Below, piece after piece: positions 44,637 through 53,302 of a DNA stretch of 60,059 bases. Location of the stretch: NCBI GenBank assembly GCA_021324135.1, contig JAJPJO010000532.1, forward strand, positions 1 through 60,059, given 5' to 3'. A program made the position numbers and the translations under genes. Position 1 is the first letter of the stretch. Each line of letters starts with the position of its first letter. The notes below the pieces were generated by a model. That model was not told where the DNA came from. It saw only the letters and a program-made list of their open reading frames with translations, and ran no database searches. This stretch comes from Pseudomonadota bacterium (lineage in GTDB: Bacteria > Cyanobacteriota > Vampirovibrionia > Obscuribacterales > Obscuribacteraceae).

Positions 44637-45938
44637 ATGAGGAGAGGCTCTTATTTTTTGCCGGGTATGGCGCTGAGCGAGCACGAGTTCGTTGTTCCGC
44701 TTGATTATGCCAATCCGGAGGAAGGCTCGCTGACCGTCTTTGCACGTGAGATCGTGGCGCGCGATCTGGTCAATCATTCATTGCCGTGGCTGGTTTTTTT
44801 CCAGGGTGGTCCCGGCTTTCCATCGCCTCGACCGCAAGCAAAAGAGGGTTGGCTGAAACGAGCCCTGCTGGATCATCGCGTTCTCCTCCTCGATCAGCGC
44901 GGCACCGGATTGAGCAGCCCGATTACATATCAAACGCTCAAGCATTTTGGATCGGCTGAGAAACAGGCTCAGTATCTAAAACATTTTCGTGCCGATGCGA
45001 TCGTCAGAGATGCCGAATTGATTCGCAGCCATTTGCTGCAACCCGGCGAGAAATGGACGGGGTTGGGTCAAAGCTACGGCGGCTTTTGTCTCACTCATTA
45101 TTTGTCCTTCGCTCCGGAAGGACTCGAGGCTGCAATTATCACAGGTGGTCTGCCACCACTTAGAGCCCATGTTGACGATGTTTACCGAGCCACCTACGAG
45201 CGGGTCCTCGTCAAGAACAAGCGCTACTACGAACGATATCCGATAGATGTGGAGCGAGTCAACAATATCATCGCCTCATTGAGCGCCTCGGATGTAAGGT
45301 TGCCCGATGGCGGCATACTGACACCGGAGCGCTTTCAACAGCTTGGTATCGCATTTGGTATGAGCGACGGATTCGACCAGGTTCACTATCTTATTGAAGA
45401 AGCATTTGTAAGCGTAGGCGCCGGCAAGCAAGAATTGTCCTTTTCTTTTCTCAGGCGAATCGAAGAAGCGCAGCATTATGAAACAAACCCTATTTATGCG
45501 CTTCTTCACGAGTCCATTTATTGCCAGAATTTTGCCTCGCGCTGGTCGGCGCAAAGAGTGCGGCATGAATTTCCTAATTTCGATGTTCATCTAAATAATC
45601 AGGAGCCGACTTTATTTACCGGTGAAATGATTTATCCATTTATGTTCGATCAATATGAGTATCTCAAGCCGCTCAAGGAAGCCGCTGAAATTCTGGCTGA
45701 GTACGAGCATTGGGCGCCGCTTTATGATGTCGATCGCTTGCGCAAGAATACCGTTCCTGTGGCAGCGGCACTTTATTACGAGGACATGTACGTCGAAACG
45801 GCCTTCTCGCAAGAAACTGCCGATGCCATCGGAAACTGCAAGCTGTGGGTGACGAACGAGTACGAGCACAACGGCATTAGAGCCGATGGAGAGCGGGTTC
45901 TCGACCGCCTGTTTATGATGATTCGCGGCGAGATTTGA
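44637..45938 (+). CDS. Proline iminopeptidase-like alpha/beta hydrolase (S33)
   Basis: The product is 433 residues. ATG 44637 has AGGAGG at ~8 nt; the frame to 44460 has none. The oxyanion line FFQGGPGFPS, the motif LLLDQRGTGLSSP and the nucleophile elbow GQSYGG (Ser146) match S33 proline iminopeptidases, which remove N-terminal Pro from peptides. The likely Asp and His lie in the C-terminal half (ALYYEDMYVE; NEYEHNG). There is no signal peptide, so it acts in the cytoplasm. It may provide amino acids by peptide recycling just upstream of the branched-chain cluster, but the two are transcriptionally separate. Confidence 0.85.
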   Translation: MRRGSYFLPGMALSEHEFVVPLDYANPEEGSLTVFAREIVARDLVNHSLPWLVFFQGGPGFPSPRPQAKEGWLKRALLDHRVLLLDQRGTGLSSPITYQTLKHFGSAEKQAQYLKHFRADAIVRDAELIRSHLLQPGEKWTGLGQSYGGFCLTHYLSFAPEGLEAAIITGGLPPLRAHVDDVYRATYERVLVKNKRYYERYPIDVERVNNIIASLSASDVRLPDGGILTPERFQQLGIAFGMSDGFDQVHYLIEEAFVSVGAGKQELSFSFLRRIEEAQHYETNPIYALLHESIYCQNFASRWSAQRVRHEFPNFDVHLNNQEPTLFTGEMIYPFMFDQYEYLKPLKEAAEILAEYEHWAPLYDVDRLRKNTVPVAAALYYEDMYVETAFSQETADAIGNCKLWVTNEYEHNGIRADGERVLDRLFMMIRGEI

Positions 45939-46065
45939 TCGGGGTTCCTCATCTAATATGTTCTTATACATATATGCGATGGACCGCGGCAAACAGTTGA
46001 AGAGCTTGTAACGATGCCCTTCATTTTGCATTGACTTTCCTCTCCGGCGGATTTAAAACGTTGGT

Positions 46066-46146
46066 ATGTTCAATCGATCCACATCGATAATTCAGTCCAA
46101 TTCCCCTGCAAACTTGCTGGGCCTGCTGCTGCTGCGCTTCTGCTAA
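46066..46146 (+). CDS. leuL: leuA leader peptide (leucine-rich, 26 residues)
   Basis: A 26-codon frame from ATG 46066 to TAA 46144. Residues 17-23 read LLGLLLL: six Leu codons (TTG, CTG x5) in seven positions, immediately before CGC TTC TGC and the stop. This is the classic composition of a leucine leader peptide: low leucyl-tRNA would stall the ribosome here. A possible promoter TTGACT-17-TAAAAC lies at 46031-46059, giving little or no 5' leader, and there is no strong Shine-Dalgarno. The frame ends 3 nt before the antiterminator arm. Strong evidence by arrangement; translation itself is untested. Confidence 0.8.
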   Translation: MFNRSTSIIQSNSPANLLGLLLLRFC

Positions 46147-46147
46147 T

Positions 46148-46203
46148 AGACAGGGCTGGACTCTTTTGTCATGTTCGCTCTGTCTTCCAGGCAGAGCTTT
46201 TTT
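46148..46203 (+). terminator. leuA attenuator (antiterminator and intrinsic terminator)
   Basis: Three arms can be read. Arm 2 AGACAGGGC (46148-46156) pairs with arm 3 GCTCTGTCT (46177-46185), 9 bp with one G-U: the antiterminator. Arm 3 GCTCTGTC (46177-46184) alternatively pairs with arm 4 GGCAGAGC (46190-46197), 8 bp with one G-U and loop TTCCA, followed by six T: the terminator. A ribosome stalled at the Leu codons leaves arm 2 free to form the antiterminator. One that reaches the stop codon covers arm 2, and the terminator forms. Arm 1 is less certain (CCCTG at 46104-46108 could pair with CAGGG). Confidence 0.85.
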
Positions 46204-46284
46204 GCATCCGGCGTTTTGCCGCTTATCGAGAACCCTTACTCATCACCCAATCATTCGAATTAAAAAGCTGGCGAGGAAAAATTA

Positions 46285-47955
46285 ATGAGCACGAATGTAA
46301 CATCTCAAAAAATCGAGATCTTCGACACGACATTGCGGGATGGGCAACAGTGCCCAGGCGCCGGGATGAGCTTCGAGAAAAACGTCGAATATTTCCGTCT
46401 GGCCTGTGCTCTTAGAGTCGATGTGCTGGAGGCCGGTTTTCCTTCGGCAAGCAATTTGGATTTCCAGATCGTGCGTTCGATCGCCGAGGAGACATATAAA
46501 CAAGAGCATAAGCCGATGATTGCGGCACTCTGTCAATTACGCGAAGAGCAGGTGATCAAAACGATTGATGCGCTGCGCCCCCTGATCGCAATCGGCAAGG
46601 GAAGATTGCATACATATGTGCCGGTTGATCCCGAACTGATCGTTGCCTCACTGGGCGACAGCGCCTGTGATAAGGAACGCATCGTTGCCGATGTGTTTCG
46701 GCTGGTAAAAATGGCTCATGATGCGGGTCTCGAGGTCGAGTTCAGTCCGGAAGGCTATTCTCGCATGAAGGACAATTTCGACTTCACGACTGACTTGATT
46801 CGCTCGGCAGTCGCTGCCGGCGCGCGCGTGATCAATTGCCCTGATACCATCGGTGGAGCAAGCTCTTTTCAGGGCAGTGAATACTTCGTCGAGAAGATGA
46901 AGAAGCATGCCGCCATCATTGCCGCAGAGTTTCCTCACCAAGAAGTGATCTGGTCGGTGCATTGCCATAACGATCTCGGACTGGCCGTGCAGAACACGAT
47001 GAATGCAGTTTTCGACGGCCCGGCCCGACAGATTGAGGGGTGCATAAATGGCATCGGCGAACGCGCCGGTAATGCGGCTCTCGAGCAGTGCATCATGATC
47101 GTCCGTCAGTTTGGCTCATCAGAGGATCAAGACGATCAGCAAGAGCCCAGACGTTTTTACACTAACTGCAATCTCGATGCGATCCAGGTAATTTCCGACT
47201 TCGTCGATCGGCACATGCTTGCCAGACAACCGCACTGGCCGGTAACCGGCGAGAATGCGGCTCGCCATTCGTCCGGCGGTCATACAAATGCCATCTTGCG
47301 CAATCCCATGGCTTATCAACCATTCGATCCAAGACAGATCGGCAAAGATATTTCATTCGCATTCGGACCGCTGAGCGGCGGCAATCATGCCCGCGCCATC
47401 ATCGAGAGCCAGGGCTATGTGTGTGCTGAGGATGAGAAGGCTAGAATCGCGCAATTCATCAAGGACGGCAGTAAAGATCGGCGCAAGGGAATCAGCGATC
47501 GTGAATTGATGCGTTTGTATGTTGAGTACAGGCAGCCGATAAAAATTGAATCGATGGACTACGGTCGAGAGGGTGATCTGTCGCGAGTAACAATTCATGG
47601 ACGTTTCTTCGACCATGAGGGAACGCTTGCCGCTGAGCATTCCGGCAAGGATTCGGCACTGGCCGCTCTGAAGAAATTAATCGAGAGTAAATTCAAAGAG
47701 ATTCAAATCATCGGGCACTCGAGCCATTCCGAATCGGAAGGCATCAATGCTCGAAGCGTTTCGCGCATTGTCGTGCAAACTAGTGATGGTGAGCGCTTTG
47801 AAGGTGTAGCCCACGATCATGATATTGAGCTATCTGCAATGCGAGCTTTAATAGATGCCACGAATAAAGCTTGGGTTTATCAAATGTTCTCACTGAAGAG
47901 CGCCGACGAGACGACGGCGAGCGACAGAACAAAAGTCTTCGCGCAGTCCGCTTAA
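46285..47955 (+). CDS. leuA: 2-isopropylmalate synthase
   Basis: LeuA condenses acetyl-CoA with 2-ketoisovalerate, the committed step of leucine synthesis. The 556-residue protein begins with IEIFDTTLRDGQQCPG, the HMGL-like barrel start with its metal-binding Asp. The metal-binding SVHCHNDLGLAV gives two His, and GCINGIGERAGN follows. A C-terminal regulatory domain (~430-530, where leucine inhibition is known in the family) is present. GAGG lies ~8 nt before the ATG. It is preceded by a leader peptide and terminator. The next gene has its own promoter and terminator, so leuA is a separate transcription unit. Confidence 0.95.
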   Translation: MSTNVTSQKIEIFDTTLRDGQQCPGAGMSFEKNVEYFRLACALRVDVLEAGFPSASNLDFQIVRSIAEETYKQEHKPMIAALCQLREEQVIKTIDALRPLIAIGKGRLHTYVPVDPELIVASLGDSACDKERIVADVFRLVKMAHDAGLEVEFSPEGYSRMKDNFDFTTDLIRSAVAAGARVINCPDTIGGASSFQGSEYFVEKMKKHAAIIAAEFPHQEVIWSVHCHNDLGLAVQNTMNAVFDGPARQIEGCINGIGERAGNAALEQCIMIVRQFGSSEDQDDQQEPRRFYTNCNLDAIQVISDFVDRHMLARQPHWPVTGENAARHSSGGHTNAILRNPMAYQPFDPRQIGKDISFAFGPLSGGNHARAIIESQGYVCAEDEKARIAQFIKDGSKDRRKGISDRELMRLYVEYRQPIKIESMDYGREGDLSRVTIHGRFFDHEGTLAAEHSGKDSALAALKKLIESKFKEIQIIGHSSHSESEGINARSVSRIVVQTSDGERFEGVAHDHDIELSAMRALIDATNKAWVYQMFSLKSADETTASDRTKVFAQSA

Positions 47956-48033
47956 CAGATCTCTATATGGTTAAAGGAGATTTCTAGTTGTTGCTCAGTG
48001 TAACGATCTGCTCTTGTGGTGCCGGAAACCGCC

Positions 48034-48061
48034 TTGACGTTTTTCTATCAGGCGGTATCAT
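48034..48061 (+). promoter_or_regulatory. Promoter of the ilvD-leuB operon leader
   Basis: TTGACG (48034-48039), a 16-nt spacer and TATCAT (48056-48061) form a fair sigma70 promoter. Transcription would begin near 48068, about 49 nt before the leader-peptide ATG (48117). This makes an ATG at 48060, with a possible Shine-Dalgarno, unusable from this promoter. Confidence 0.6.
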
Positions 48062-48116
48062 GGCATCACGTCCTCGGAACACGGGTAGACTTGCCCGGAA
48101 GAAGCTATACGCCAAA

Positions 48117-48197
48117 ATGTTCAAAATAGCTCTAATTCAAGTAGCTTTTATTCTGCTGGTACTGATTATGTATCAGAGGTGCGGGCTGCCTGTTTAG
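48117..48197 (+). CDS. ilvL: ilvD leader peptide (Ile/Leu/Val-rich, 26 residues)
   Basis: A 26-codon frame from ATG 48117 to TAG 48195. Residues 4-17, IALIQVAFILLVLI, contain ten branched-chain residues in fourteen: four Ile, four Leu and two Val. The last codons AGG TGC GGG overlap the antiterminator arm. GGAAG lies ~14 nt upstream, a weak ribosome-binding site. A longer frame from 48060 is possible but starts upstream of the predicted transcription start. The composition and position fit a leader that senses all three branched-chain amino acids. Confidence 0.8.
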   Translation: MFKIALIQVAFILLVLIMYQRCGLPV

Positions 48198-48257
48198 AAC
48201 TTCACACACAGGATTTTGCAACCCCGCACCGATAGCACAAGGTGCGGGGTTTTTGTT
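48178..48257 (+). terminator. ilvD attenuator (antiterminator and intrinsic terminator)
   Basis: Terminator: CCCCGCACC (48222-48230) pairs with GGTGCGGGG (48241-48249), 9 GC-rich bp, loop gatagcacaa, followed by TTTTTGTTT. Antiterminator: GGTGCGGG (48178-48185), inside the last codons of the leader peptide, can pair with CCCGCACC (48223-48230), 8 bp. The arm GGTGCGGG thus occurs twice, once in the leader and once in the terminator, and the two compete for the same partner. Stalling at the Ile/Leu/Val codons exposes the leader copy. Completing translation hides it. Confidence 0.88.
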
Positions 48258-48271
48258 TACGGATAAAGGCG

Positions 48272-49975
48272 ATGGAAAGCGATCGAATCAAAAAAGGTAT
48301 AAGCAGAGCGGGTGCACGGGCGATGTTCAAAGCGACCGGGCTGAGCGACGAGGACCTTGCCAAACCGCTTGTGGCAGTCGCCAACACATGGACTGAAGTC
48401 GGTCCCTGCAACTTCCATCTCCGCGATCTCGCTGCCCACGTTAAGGAAGGCATACGCAAAGCCGGCGGAACGCCCCTCGAGTTCAACACGATCGTCGTTT
48501 CCGACGGCATTTCGATGGGTACTGAGGCGATGAAAGCTTCGCTTGTGTCGCGCGAGGTGGTAGCGGATTCGATCGAACTGACGGTGCGCGGTCATCTTTT
48601 CGACGCTGTTGTCGCCATATCCGGCTGCGACAAGACAATCCCGGGTGCGATCATGGCTCTGGCCAGACTTGATTTGCCTGCCCTGATGCTTTATGGCGGC
48701 TCGATAATGCCCGGGCATTACAAAGACCATGATGTCACCATTCAGGATGTCTTTGAAGCGATCGGAGCTTGTGCCGCCGGCAGAATCACGAGCGATGATT
48801 TGAACGATATCGAGAACACAGCCTGCCCGGGCGCCGGTGCTTGCGGCGGTCAGTTCACCGCCAATACGATGTCGACGGCAGCCACATTCATGGGCATTTC
48901 TCCCTTCGGAGCCAATGACGTGCCGGCCACTCATGCGCATAAGGCCGCTGAAGCCGAGCGTTGCGGCAAGTTGGTCATGGAGCTCCTGGGGAAAAACATC
49001 AGACCGAGCACGATATTGACGAAGACCGCCCTGGAGAACGCCATTGCATCAGTGGCGGCCACAGGCGGCTCGACGAATGCAGTCCTGCACATCATGGCGA
49101 TCGCGCGCGAACTCGGCATCGATCTCGAGCTTGCCGACTTCGATCGCATATCGGCAAGCACGCCGATCATTGTCGATTTCAAACCCTGGGGCAGATTTGT
49201 AGCCAGTGATCTGTTCGAAGCCGGCGGCATGCGAGTGATCGCCCGGCAACTCATGGACGCTAAGTTGATCAAGGACAGCCCGACCGTTTCCGGATCCTCA
49301 ATCTTCAAAGAGGCTGAGGCAGCCAAAGAAACGCCGGGCCAGAAAGTGGTGCACAAGACATCAGAGGCTCTCTCGCCGCGCGGCGGTTTTGCGATATTGC
49401 ACGGATCCCTTGCACCGGAGGGGTGCGTCGTCAAAGTGGCGGGCAACAAAAAGCAACTTTTCTCGGGACCGGCCAGAGTTTTCGATGAAGAAGATGATGC
49501 TTTTGAGGCTGTGCAAAACGGCAAAGTCAAGGCCGGTGATGTGGTGATCATTCGCAATGTCGGTCCCAAAGGCGCTCCTGGTATGCCGGAGATGCTCTCC
49601 GTCACGAGCGCCATCGTCGGTGCCGGTCTTGGCGGCGATGTCGCGCTGGTTACAGACGGCAGATTCAGCGGCGCCACGCACGGTTTCATGGTCGGCCATG
49701 TTTCACCGGAAGCGGCGCGCGGCGGTCCGATTGCCCTGGTTCGCGACGGTGACAAAATCACAATCGATGTCGATCGCCGCGAGCTCAATGTCGAGTGCGA
49801 CCTCGCTGCCCGAGCCAAGGATTGGCAAGCCAGAGCGCCGAAATACAAGAGCGGCGTCTTCGCCAAATACGCCCAGAGTGTCTCATCAGCATCCGATGGC
49901 GCGGTCACCTGGCTGCCGCCCAGTCGAGAGCCGGCTCGCGCTGCCAAAAGCGGCGTGCCGACCGGGGTTGGATGA
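48272..49975 (+). CDS. ilvD: Dihydroxy-acid dehydratase
   Basis: IlvD dehydrates dihydroxy acids to the 2-keto acids of valine and isoleucine. The 567-residue protein shows the iron-sulfur Cys in GPCNFHL (Cys46), SGCDKT (Cys119) and [12 protein letters not shown] (Cys191), as in [2Fe-2S] enzymes. The active-site end region includes [24 protein letters not shown] 48272 follows AAAGG at ~3 nt and lies 15 bp beyond the attenuator. The gene leads the operon ilvD-ilvC-ilvB-ilvN-cimA-leuC-leuD-leuB. Confidence 0.97.
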   Translation: MESDRIKKGISRAGARAMFKATGLSDEDLAKPLVAVANTWTEVGPCNFHLRDLAAHVKEGIRKAGGTPLEFNTIVVSDGISMGTEAMKASLVSREVVADSIELTVRGHLFDAVVAISGCDKTIPGAIMALARLDLPALMLYGGSIMPGHYKDHDVTIQDVFEAIGACAAGRITSDDLNDIENTACPGAGACGGQFTANTMSTAATFMGISPFGANDVPATHAHKAAEAERCGKLVMELLGKNIRPSTILTKTALENAIASVAATGGSTNAVLHIMAIARELGIDLELADFDRISASTPIIVDFKPWGRFVASDLFEAGGMRVIARQLMDAKLIKDSPTVSGSSIFKEAEAAKETPGQKVVHKTSEALSPRGGFAILHGSLAPEGCVVKVAGNKKQLFSGPARVFDEEDDAFEAVQNGKVKAGDVVIIRNVGPKGAPGMPEMLSVTSAIVGAGLGGDVALVTDGRFSGATHGFMVGHVSPEAARGGPIALVRDGDKITIDVDRRELNVECDLAARAKDWQARAPKYKSGVFAKYAQSVSSASDGAVTWLPPSREPARAAKSGVPTGVG

Positions 49976-50032
49976 GCCGGGCCAAAGATTTACAGAAAAA
50001 GGAAAGTAAGAAACGAAAGAAGGAGATAATTC

Positions 50033-51125
<1,093 letters not shown>

Positions 51126-51130
<5 letters not shown>

Positions 51131-51159
51131 ACTCATCATTGAGAGTTCAGCGTTTTTTT
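51126..51159 (+). terminator. Terminator hairpin overlapping the ilvC stop codon
   Basis: GCTGAACTC-atcattga-GAGTTCAGC is a perfect 9-bp stem with an 8-nt loop, followed by g and seven T. The ilvC stop codon TGA (51128-51130) lies inside the 5' arm. It would end some transcripts before ilvB, and a ribosome finishing ilvC could hold the stem open. ilvB starts 47 bp downstream and no second promoter is obvious. Confidence 0.8.
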
Positions 51160-51205
51160 CAAAAGCAACCAGCATCGGTCCGAAGAAAGTGAATCAGGAA
51201 AGCAA

Positions 51206-52858
51206 ATGAAAGGTTCCGAGATATTCATCAAAGCATTAGAAGCGGAAGGGGTCGACACCATATTCGGTTATCCCGGCGGTGCGATCATGCCTGTTTATGA
51301 TGCTCTTTATCACTCGTCCTTGAAGCACATCCTGGTTCGGCACGAGCAGGCGGCCGCCCTGGCGGCGGATGGCTATGCTCGTGCATCCGGGCAGGTGGGA
51401 GTTTGTCTTTCCACATCAGGACCGGGCGCCACCAATTTGATCACCGGCATCGCCAACGCTTACATGGATTCGGTGCCCATGGTGGCCATAACCGGTCAGG
51501 TGGCAACGCATTTCATCGGCACGGATGCTTTCCAGGAAGTCGATATGTTCGGTATATCGATGCCCGTCGTAAAGCACAGTTTCCTGGTGCGCCGGGTTGA
51601 AGACCTTGCCGATGTCGTAGCCAAGGCATTCAGAATCGCCCGCTCGGGCAGACCCGGGCCGGTGCTCATCGACTTGCCCAAGGATATCACCATCCACGAT
51701 ACCAGTGAGCCGTGCTTTTATGGCAATCAGCATGACTCGCTCCATCGTCCGGAAGCAAAACAACTGGCCATGGCTCGCTCATTGATGCAGGAAAGCAAGA
51801 AGCCGCTCATCTATGCCGGCGGCGGCATCCGCATCGCTGGTGCGGTGGATGAGCTGCGCGCTTTTGTCAATGCCACAGGCATACCGGTCGTCACCACCCT
51901 GCATGGCTTGGGCTCGGTTCCGCATTACTGGGAACTCAATCTGGGATTGCTCGGCATGCACGGCACCAAGCAAGCCAACATGGCCGTTCAAGAATGCGAT
52001 TTGCTCATTGCAGTAGGCGCTCGCTTCGACGATCGGGTGACCGGCAAGTTAGCCGAGTTCGCCCCCCATGCAAAAGTCATCCATCTTGATGGCGATCCGT
52101 TTGAGGTGAGCAAATTGCGAGCCGCTGATTGCGGTATCGTCGGTGATATCAAGGTCTCTTTGAACTTCTTGCACGGCAAGTTGAGAATCGAAGAGTGGGT
52201 CAATACGTGCATGGAGCGCAAGCGCGCCTATGCGTTCCGTTATGACGCACCCGGGCATTCGATTTACGCTCCGGGTTTCATCAATCAAATATCAAAGAGA
52301 CAATCGCACAGAACCATTGTCACTTGTGACGTCGGCCAGCATCAAATGTGGGTGGCGCAGCACTTCGGATTCGATATGCCGAACAATCATCTGTCGAGCG
52401 GCGGACTGGGCACGATGGGTTTCGGACTGCCGGCGGCCATAGGCGCACAATTGGCTTGCCCTGAGGCAAAGGTGATCTCATTCACCGGCGACGGATCATT
52501 CATGATGAACATTCAAGAGCTAGCCACGCTCAAGCGCTACAACCTGCCAATCAAGATCGTCCTTTTCGACAATCAAGCCTTGGGCATGGTGCGGCAGTGG
52601 CAAGAGCTTTTCTTCGAGAAGCGATACAGCGAAGTCGATCTTTCCGATAATCCTGATTTTGTTGAAGTCGCAAAAGCATTCGGTATTCCAGCAATGCGCG
52701 TCGAAGGACGCGATGCAACAGATGCAGCCATCGATCGTTTGATCAATGACGATGGACCGCTTCTCGCTCACGTTTTAATTGACCCGGCCGAGAATGTATG
52801 GCCACTGGTTCCCCCTGGTAAGAGCAATTCGGAAATGTTGGAGGCTACAAGCGTATGA
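51206..52858 (+). CDS. ilvB: Acetolactate synthase large (catalytic) subunit
   Basis: IlvB uses thiamine diphosphate to condense two pyruvates to 2-acetolactate, or pyruvate with 2-ketobutyrate on the way to isoleucine. The 550-residue enzyme has the N-terminal line FGYPGGAIMPVYDAL with the catalytic Glu of RHEQAAALAADGYAR, and the cofactor-binding GDGSFMMNIQELATLKRYNLP and DNQALGMVRQWQE. The FAD-domain line GLLGMHGTKQANMAVQ is present. AGGAAAG precedes the ATG. Its stop overlaps the ilvN start by 4 bp (ATGA), a translational coupling. Confidence 0.96.
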   Translation: MKGSEIFIKALEAEGVDTIFGYPGGAIMPVYDALYHSSLKHILVRHEQAAALAADGYARASGQVGVCLSTSGPGATNLITGIANAYMDSVPMVAITGQVATHFIGTDAFQEVDMFGISMPVVKHSFLVRRVEDLADVVAKAFRIARSGRPGPVLIDLPKDITIHDTSEPCFYGNQHDSLHRPEAKQLAMARSLMQESKKPLIYAGGGIRIAGAVDELRAFVNATGIPVVTTLHGLGSVPHYWELNLGLLGMHGTKQANMAVQECDLLIAVGARFDDRVTGKLAEFAPHAKVIHLDGDPFEVSKLRAADCGIVGDIKVSLNFLHGKLRIEEWVNTCMERKRAYAFRYDAPGHSIYAPGFINQISKRQSHRTIVTCDVGQHQMWVAQHFGFDMPNNHLSSGGLGTMGFGLPAAIGAQLACPEAKVISFTGDGSFMMNIQELATLKRYNLPIKIVLFDNQALGMVRQWQELFFEKRYSEVDLSDNPDFVEVAKAFGIPAMRVEGRDATDAAIDRLINDDGPLLAHVLIDPAENVWPLVPPGKSNSEMLEATSV

Positions 52859-53226
52859 GATTTACTCTTGAGGTCAGCATGGCAAATATCGAAGGTGCGC
52901 TCGAGCGCGTCCTCGGCCGCTTGCGTCAGCGCGGCTTTGTCGTTTGCGCGCTGACCGCTGCATGCACACCTAACTTCAGCCACATGAACGCGCGCATCAC
53001 TTTGGAAAGCACGCGCTGTCTGGACCTTGCCCTCAAGCAATTGATCAAGCTCTGCGACGTCGAGGACGTCGTTGTCTGCAGTGCAGAAGAGCATGTTCCC
53101 GAACCAATTACCAAAGTAAGGCATGCCTCCGATTTCGATCTGATTAAGGGTGGGCATGAGCTTGCTTTCAAAGCTTACCGGCATCACGGCCACATCTCAC
53201 AGTATGAGGTTAGAAAGGGACACTGA
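52855..53226 (+). CDS. ilvN: Acetolactate synthase small subunit (single ACT domain)
   Basis: The product is 123 residues. Residues ~1-75 form one ACT domain (RFTLEVSMANIEGALERVLGRLRQRGFVV), which in acetolactate synthase binds branched-chain amino acids and controls IlvB. The rest is short and polar. The length resembles the short IlvN/IlvM type rather than the two-domain IlvH (~160 residues). It overlaps ilvB by 4 bp. The call as small subunit rests on the ACT domain and on position; ilvN versus ilvM cannot be told. Confidence 0.85.
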   Translation: MRFTLEVSMANIEGALERVLGRLRQRGFVVCALTAACTPNFSHMNARITLESTRCLDLALKQLIKLCDVEDVVVCSAEEHVPEPITKVRHASDFDLIKGGHELAFKAYRHHGHISQYEVRKGH

Positions 53227-53302
53227 CGCCGAGGGCGCAACCACCGGCATTTCGGAATCTGCGGCAATACCGAATCAAAACAAGAGAAGAGTTAGCGACA
53301 TC

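Noticed and set aside
45939..46284. A T-box riboswitch before leuA
   Set aside because: The leader-peptide frame, three-arm pairing and short length explain the region; no long T-box architecture is present.
47988..48116. A TTG-started 69-codon gene with AAAGGAG upstream, ending in the ilvD leader peptide
   Set aside because: The front half has a random composition and lies upstream of the predicted promoter; the last 26 codons form the typical leader peptide by themselves.
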